The position numbers were made by a program, and so were the translations under genes. A stretch of 64,000 nt of DNA from Didymella arachidicola. Lineage: Eukaryota > Ascomycota > Dothideomycetes > Pleosporales > Didymellaceae. This document shows, piece after piece, positions 58,770 through 64,000 of the stretch. Numbering within the stretch: position 1 is the first letter of the stretch; every line of letters begins with the position of its first letter. The notes under the pieces were generated by a model, which saw nothing but the letters and a program-made list of their open reading frames with translations, was not told where the DNA came from and ran no database searches. The stretch covers positions 1,302,001 to 1,366,000 of the forward strand of contig CM049988.1 of NCBI GenBank assembly GCA_016630955.3, written 5' to 3'.

Positions 58770-60967
58770 TCACCAGCCCAGTGCGCCCTGGTCCCATTCG
58801 GTCATCAGCCAGTTACCCATGGCGTATGGGCCGAACCACTCCTGCGGCTGCAATAGGGTCGGTTCCAACGACGTCTCATTTGTGAGCTGATTGCTCAACA
58901 GATGCTGGGCAGCCACGTCAGCTGAGAGGTCGAGATCAAGGTGGTGGTTGTTGGGTGTGCGCAGGCCCTGCAAGATACCTGCCATCTCGAGCTCTCTCAG
59001 TGCGAAGTTTGTAGCGTGCGGCAAACGCTGATAGATGGGATGCCACATTCGGCAGAGATCAGGACCGAAGTCTGAGTAGAACTGTGCTGTGGTGGCTGGT
59101 AGACTGATGTCTGGGAAATGGCCGAGATGTGGCAGGCTTGTTGCTTTTTCACGAACATCCATGCTAAGACGTAATCAGTAGTCGATGGTAGTTCAAACAG
59201 ACAGGCACGTACAGGTGTTTCAGACTACCGACTGCTGTATGCCACCTCTTGCTCAACTCGTCCAATGCTCGCGCCAGGATGTTGAGATTCTGCTCGCCCA
59301 GGCTCACAAACTCAGAGTATCGAAAGCACGATAGCTGGGCCATGCCTGCAGTCAGGCAGTAGAATGTGAAGATGGGTCCAAGATAGCGAAGCTCATCACG
59401 AGCCATGAAGTCTTCAAAGATACCCGCGATGTACGATGATGCAAGGAGCGAGGCGGTCGATGGTGCATGCTTAGGGTCAAGTGGTCGATTGAGGATGACC
59501 AAAACCGTAAAATACTGCACGTGGAGTTGGCGCGCCTCGAAGCTGTATGATTTCAAAGGTCGACCGTCCGTCGCTCTACACAACTGCAGATGGTCTGGGA
59601 GCGTCTTCAACCATCGAAAGAGTCTGTCTTCCAGCGACTTCTTCTGCTCTTGCAGTCCTTGCTTCCGTAAATAGCTTTGTGTGAGGTCGCCTGAAATATC
59701 ATCAGCTTGAGCTTTGTGGAGCTTTACTTTCATTACCTAGGATGCATGAGATACCCACATATGCTGCAAACAGATCGGCAGGAGCTGCGACACCATCAAA
59801 GTCCAATACAGAAATGGGTGACACATCAGCGAGCTTGAGGTCAATTGCGCGCGGTCTTCCATGACCTGTATTGATCAGACAGTCTCGAGTGACCAACGAC
59901 CACCAGATTCGTTTGCGTAGACCGGCATCTGACTTCCCGTTAGGCTCTCGATGCAGACCAACCTGGTATGCAAGACCGACACACACGCGCACCCAGAAAC
60001 CACTAGTGTCTAGAGATACTCGCTCAGGTCCTTCAGGATTCCACCATTGTAGTAGACACGCAGAGGCGATAGTGATGATAGGGTCATCTTCAGCACCCAT
60101 CCAGAACAGCAGCCTTGCCTTCTTGTAAAAATCCTCCGACGAATAGTTCTGAACTGGCGCGCTGACTCTACTACCGGCCAGGAAGATTGCATGTTGGAGC
60201 AAGAGTGATGTCGTGCCTGGACTACGCTCATCTATCCAACTGCGCTCAACGACCGGCGTCCACGGATAGCATCGCATCCAGAACGCATCCAAGAGACTCT
60301 CTCGCACAGCTCTAGGCGGCAGTTCGGTCACTTGCTGAATCCGCAAGATCTCGATATCGGTGGTGGATAGCCGATGAGGCACTTTGTTCGGAATCTCGGA
60401 GTCATCGTCGACAGGAAGGTCACCACGGAGGTATTCCAAGCGTCCAAGGTAACTGACGCTATTCCTAGGTCGATAGCTGGATTCGGGCATGCTCGATGGG
60501 ATGCTCCCGAAGGGTGAGTTGTGCGACGGATCAAGCTGACGTTCGAAAAGTGGAGGCTCCTGCAGACTCGCAGTGCTTGACAGGCGTCTGCCGAGCTCGA
60601 CCTCGGACTTCAGATCCTGTTCTTGCAACAGTGCTGCGCCGCCTGCAACGAATGAGGGTTGCTTTCCTTCGACAGAACTTCCACTTGCAGTGTGATGGAC
60701 GACAAAATCGTCTCGAGCGTTTTCAGATGTTGGTGTCTCGACATCTTGCGGCTTCGTTCTTCTCTGGCTTGGAGGGGGTGATGGACTGAATGTAAACCTC
60801 TTTCGCTTCCTCTCTCTGGGAATGCACTGATAGTCGTCTCGTGTGCAAGGCGTGCATCTACTACCCGGCACCTCGTCAATGTCGCAGCGAACCTTCTTCT
60901 TGTGACAGATCACGCACGCTTTGATCGTCCGGCGCGCGCGCTGTGGCTGCTCATTTGGCGGGGCCAT
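58770..60967 (-). CDS. Zn(II)2Cys6 transcription factor (CTF1B-like layout)
   Basis: Three exons: 60967-59737, 59690-59213 and 59163-58770 (introns 46 and 49 bp; phases 1 and 2); 700 residues. An in-frame ATG 44 codons upstream (61099) exists, but the segment it adds is unlike regulators, so 60967 is preferred. The zinc cluster (KACVICHKKKVRCDIDEVPGS, then C-X2-C-X6-C) is followed by a basic linker (RERKRKR). The Fungal_trans domain comes next: LLDAFWMRCYPWTPVV, ARLLFWMGAEDDP, VCVGLAYQVGLHREP, RKRIWWSLVTRDCL, RPRAIDLKLADV. The layout recalls cutinase/fatty-acid type regulators such as CTF1/FarA, and the neighbouring enoyl-CoA isomerase makes a lipid role tempting but unproven. Confidence 0.87.
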
Positions 60968-61454
60968 TTGCGCACCATTCCCGCTGGTCGAGGTGACATT
61001 GGTGTCGTATGCCGGAGTGCAGCAATCCCTAGATTGAGGAAAGACCTCGGTGTAGTGTTTACACGGCCTCCAGACCGCGGTTGCTACTGGAAAGGTCATT
61101 CGTGTTCGGCAATCGAAGTGCTGGATCCAGGTTGCGGGGCCGCACTTGACCGGGGTTCCCCAGCCATCTCATCTTCCGCAGGAAAGGCTCGGAAGCCTGC
61201 AACTTCCACATCAAACACGACGGAGCAAGCGTTAGACAACTGACAGAAGCATGTTCTGGCCATGGAATTAAGCCGAGCCGTTGCAAGTCTTAACCACTGA
61301 CTACCATTCGCTGGACTCTCACAACAGCATCGTCTCTTCCCTGACTCCCCTCAGCTTCCCTTCTCAGATCTGGTTCGCCGAGCATCAACGCCTTCCCGAC
61401 CAGCCTCCACCTTTCACGGCCCTCTTCAGACTTCCCCGGCCGCAAGAACCATTT
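60968..61454. other. intergenic, no gene seen
   Basis: Promoter region of the Zn2Cys6 gene and 3' flank of the HET gene; short ORFs only. Confidence 0.5.
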
Positions 61455-63347
61455 TCATAAAGGTATACAGCCTACATTCAGCGCATCCGTTGGAGTAGCA
61501 GCCCACAGCTCTTCGAATGGCCCGTCCCAGTAATGCGCATTGGCCTCCATGCCCGTTGTGAAAGCACTCCTGCCATCGATAGTACATTGGATGCGCCGGG
61601 TCATGAGGTTGATATAATACCGCGATCGCTGATCTGTCAGCCAATTCAAAAAGAGATGTGCGTCTTCGAGCGTGAAGACTGCCGGTGGGGGTATGCCCAG
61701 CAGAGTTGTTGCAGGTAACAATTGTTTAAGGAGTCTCTGTGCGGGTAGCAAAAGAGCAGGATTGAGTGCCGACTTGAAGTTGTATGCCTGGTTGTAGTTC
61801 GCTTCCACCACATCTTTGTTAAGCTGCGCCCATAGACCAGCTGTGAAGTCATATCCACTCAAAATGCAGCTCGCAAGGAACCTGCGACGAGGCTCGTCTA
61901 GTTCTTCATCCGGTCTTGGAGACGATGCATACGGTATTAACAAATACCCATGTTTTGTAGAAAATGAAGTGCTTATCGTATCGGGAAAGATCTAGCGGAT
62001 GCAAGCAGTGTCCAGGTCTAGCCCCCCAATCCATCTCTTGGGCTGTGGCAGCAATACCATGTCCAACTCGATGTCCTGCATGGAAACGTGATGAATCCCA
62101 TTCAGGCCTCCTAGCTTGAATCTTGCGATAGTCACACCTTCTGCTGCGTGGTTCTGGCTGAGCCAGCTCGGATTGCCGTTGAGTGTTGGCACAGCGCCAC
62201 TGTTGAACATGTTGAGAGGATGGGCTTCTCCTGCTGCGAGGGCTAATAACGCGCCAGTGTATAGGACTTCATCTGTGGTTCGCTGAGCTTGTCCACGGTA
62301 GGCAAGTCCAAGCCCGCACATGTTGATCATGACGCTTATCCTATCGCCAGCATACAAGCACCCTTTACTTAGCATGCCGTTGTGTCTCGCCATGAGGCTA
62401 CTTCGCCACCCAGGTTCACGATCTCCGAACTCAATAGGTATGAGCAGGTCCAGGCCGGAGAAGTCGAACGGATAGAAACCCAGAACGCGAGCCATAAGTC
62501 TCCACTGGATCTTTACAGTAGATCCTTCAGGTCCATTCATGATGAACACGGCTTGATGAATGTAGTAGCTTTGTCTATCCGTTGACCGGGGTTCGTTGAC
62601 ATTGAACTCATGGAAGCACCACGCGCGTTCCCACCATCGAGCAGCACCGACTTTGCGAACGAAGCTTTGAATCACTGGAACATCTTTAGCTGGTGGTTTC
62701 CAGGCTGGGTCAAACGGGATTTTATGGATATCGTACTTTGCGTCCTGAGCGAGTGAAGCCTCTACTCCGTCCAGACACACGTCCTCCAGTAAGACAAGCA
62801 GGCGGAGGCAAGATCTGTAGATGACGTCCATTGCTGCAACCGACTTCTGTTTATCGATCGACGAGGCTTGGTCGATACATAGTTGGTCCATCCAGATCCC
62901 CACACGTGGATGATCTTTCTCATCGAGTATAGCGTCAACAAAAGGCTTGCTAACAGGCCAATCGCCATAGCTCTCATATCCCTCCGGTAAGAAGTCCTCT
63001 GAACGCCAGCAGTACGATATCGCCACGTACTGTCGAACATAAAGCTCAGTCTCTTGGCACGACGACAAAGCGCTATTAGGGTAAATTAGACGAAAAGGTG
63101 TGTCCAGTATGGATGATTCCGAGCGCGGTTCGAATAGCAATGCGGTGTCAGGATCCCATATAGCAAGTTTTGCAAGCACCGAAATCGTCTCTTGCTCACT
63201 TTGCTTGAGCTTCGACAGCCCGTACTCGAAAGTTTGGGCCTTGTTGTCCTTGCTAAGGGTCAGTTTAAATAGGTCGGCACCTACTGGCTCATTTAGAGTA
63301 CTAGGCGCAGTAGGCGCATCAAGATTAGGTTCGGAATTGTCTTGCAT
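61455..63347 (-). pseudogene. HET-domain (heterokaryon incompatibility) protein with internal amber stop
   Basis: A frame of 631 codons from ATG 63347 to 61455, broken by a single TAG at 61992-61994 (codon 452). HET-domain features: YVAISYCWRSEDF, then IWMDQLCIDQASS, then MDVIYRSCLRLLVLLED and WWERAWCFHEF. HET proteins trigger a cell-death reaction when different strains fuse. After the stop the same frame continues with family-typical sequence (IFPDTIST, LDEPRRRFLASCILSGYDFTAGLW), so the tail is real and was once translated. I found no intron that removes the stop without also removing conserved residues. The truncated product keeps the whole HET domain, so partial function is possible. Stop by point mutation is likeliest; sequencing error cannot be excluded. 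Confidence 0.83.
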
Positions 63348-63596
63348 TGGATAAAAGATTGTATTATCTTGTCTGTAATGAGGTGTGGAAAACGTGAACC
63401 TCCAGGGCTGGGCTAACTTTTCGCTCAGACCACCTTACTGTCATGGTGGGGTGTGGGTCCCAAGCGGCAGATCAAGCCCTCTTTTGGACCTACCCGAGGT
63501 CGCTTAAATGGACCAACCCGTAGTAGCCTGCTCGTAAATACATGAGTCGGCTCTCTGCAATCGTGAGCTTGAGTCTTTGTCGTGAGCGTCCAACAT
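63348..63596. other. short intergenic region
   Basis: HET-gene promoter and 3' flank of the last gene; no feature seen. Confidence 0.5.
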
Positions 63597-64000
63597 CTAG
63601 CTTGGCAGACCAACAACCTGGAAGTTGTAGTTGCACAGCGAAGCTGAGTTAGTGACCTATATTCAGTTAGCAAATGGCAAGCGCAATGCATATGGAATTC
63701 TTACCTCGAGCTTTCCGTAGCCGCCGCCGATCATGGTGCTGCCATCCCAGACCTCGAGCTGCACCTTGCCAGGAGTCAAGCCAGTGAATTTGATCTTGTT
63801 GTAGCCTTCGACAAGAGTCTGCTTGCCGAGCTCCTTCGTGCCGACGTTGACTACAGCAACGAGATTCGTCTTGCCCTTAGCGACAAGAACAATAGCGCTG
63901 ACAGCATCCTCGGCAGCTGTCTTGATGTCCTGAGATTTTCCAATAGGGTCTGAGCCACAGTTCGCGTCGACGGTAAGAGTGTGGTGCCAAAAGGCACCCT
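63597..64000 (-). CDS. C-terminal part of a secreted-type protein, possibly GH71
   Basis: Two visible exons: from beyond the window to 63705, and 63656-63597, with a 48-bp intron. 117 residues are visible. The sequence (AFWHHTLTVDANCGSDPIGK, IVLVAKGKTNLVAVVNVG, LVEGYNKIKFTGLTPG, WDGSTMIGGGYGKLEV, CNYNFQVVGLPS) has the alternating beta pattern of an immunoglobulin-like accessory domain. It resembles the C-terminal domain of fungal GH71 alpha-1,3-glucanases, which often end in an YNFNxxVxG motif. The catalytic part is outside the window, so the family call is tentative. Confidence 0.5.

Noticed and set aside
61926..62060. Intron removing the TAG of the HET gene
   Set aside because: A GTATTG...CTAG pair would keep frame but would also delete residues that match the family spacing, and it lacks a good donor or branch site.
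1..64000. CRISPR arrays, bacterial operons, riboswitches
   Set aside because: None seen; this is eukaryotic nuclear DNA. The short tandem repeats at 29322-29342 and 39231-39254 are LINE tails.
1..64000. tRNA or rRNA genes
   Set aside because: I saw no A-box/B-box pair or rRNA-like sequence by eye; a tRNA scan would settle it.

Overview
The window is nuclear DNA of a filamentous ascomycete, most likely Dothideomycetes. This rests on short GT-AG introns (mostly 46-65 bp) in most genes, fungus-specific families (Zn2Cys6 regulators, HET domain, DUF1996, RSC7, GPI-anchored Cys-rich proteins) and fungal transposons with RIP-like decay. Exon structures were read by eye from splice signals, reading frame and family conservation. 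Most joins preserve frame exactly.

Layout. 1-5 kb: 3' end of a Thr-rich gene, a secreted GH5 glycosidase and a MITE-like inverted repeat. 5-10 kb: a secreted type-1 copper protein and a cytochrome P450 that looks like a pseudogene. 10-19.2 kb: MPP10 (U3 snoRNP), a modular Cys-rich GPI protein, a Zn2Cys6 regulator and an RSC7-type chromatin-remodelling subunit. 20-25.3 kb: a patatin-like phospholipase fused to a helical region and a DUF7580-like C-terminus, then a five-exon divergent Ham1/ITPase. 25.8-30 kb: gene fragments and a 5'-truncated LINE with a 15-bp target duplication. 30.7-39.1 kb: a secreted DUF1996 protein, a Baeyer-Villiger-type flavin monooxygenase split by a 2,100-bp Fot1/pogo transposon, and a polytopic membrane protein. 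39.2-47.9 kb: a transposon island with a full-length LINE and three copies of another pogo-type element, two of them strongly degraded. 48.9-56.8 kb: a probable alpha-galactoside utilisation cluster (C2H2+Zn2Cys6 regulator, sugar/H+ symporter, intracellular GH36 alpha-galactosidase). 57-64 kb: an enoyl-CoA hydratase/isomerase, a Zn2Cys6 regulator, a HET-domain gene with an in-frame amber codon, and the 3' end of a secreted-type protein.

How they work together. The clearest module is the regulator-transporter-GH36 trio, where the transporter and the glycosidase share a divergent 0.7-kb promoter. Housekeeping genes (MPP10, RSC7) sit beside fast-evolving accessory genes (P450, monooxygenase, HET, patatin fusion), and three of those accessory genes carry disabling lesions. 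The monooxygenase disruption is very clean: 44-bp perfect TIRs, a TA target, and a host frame that continues in phase across the insertion, so it looks recent.
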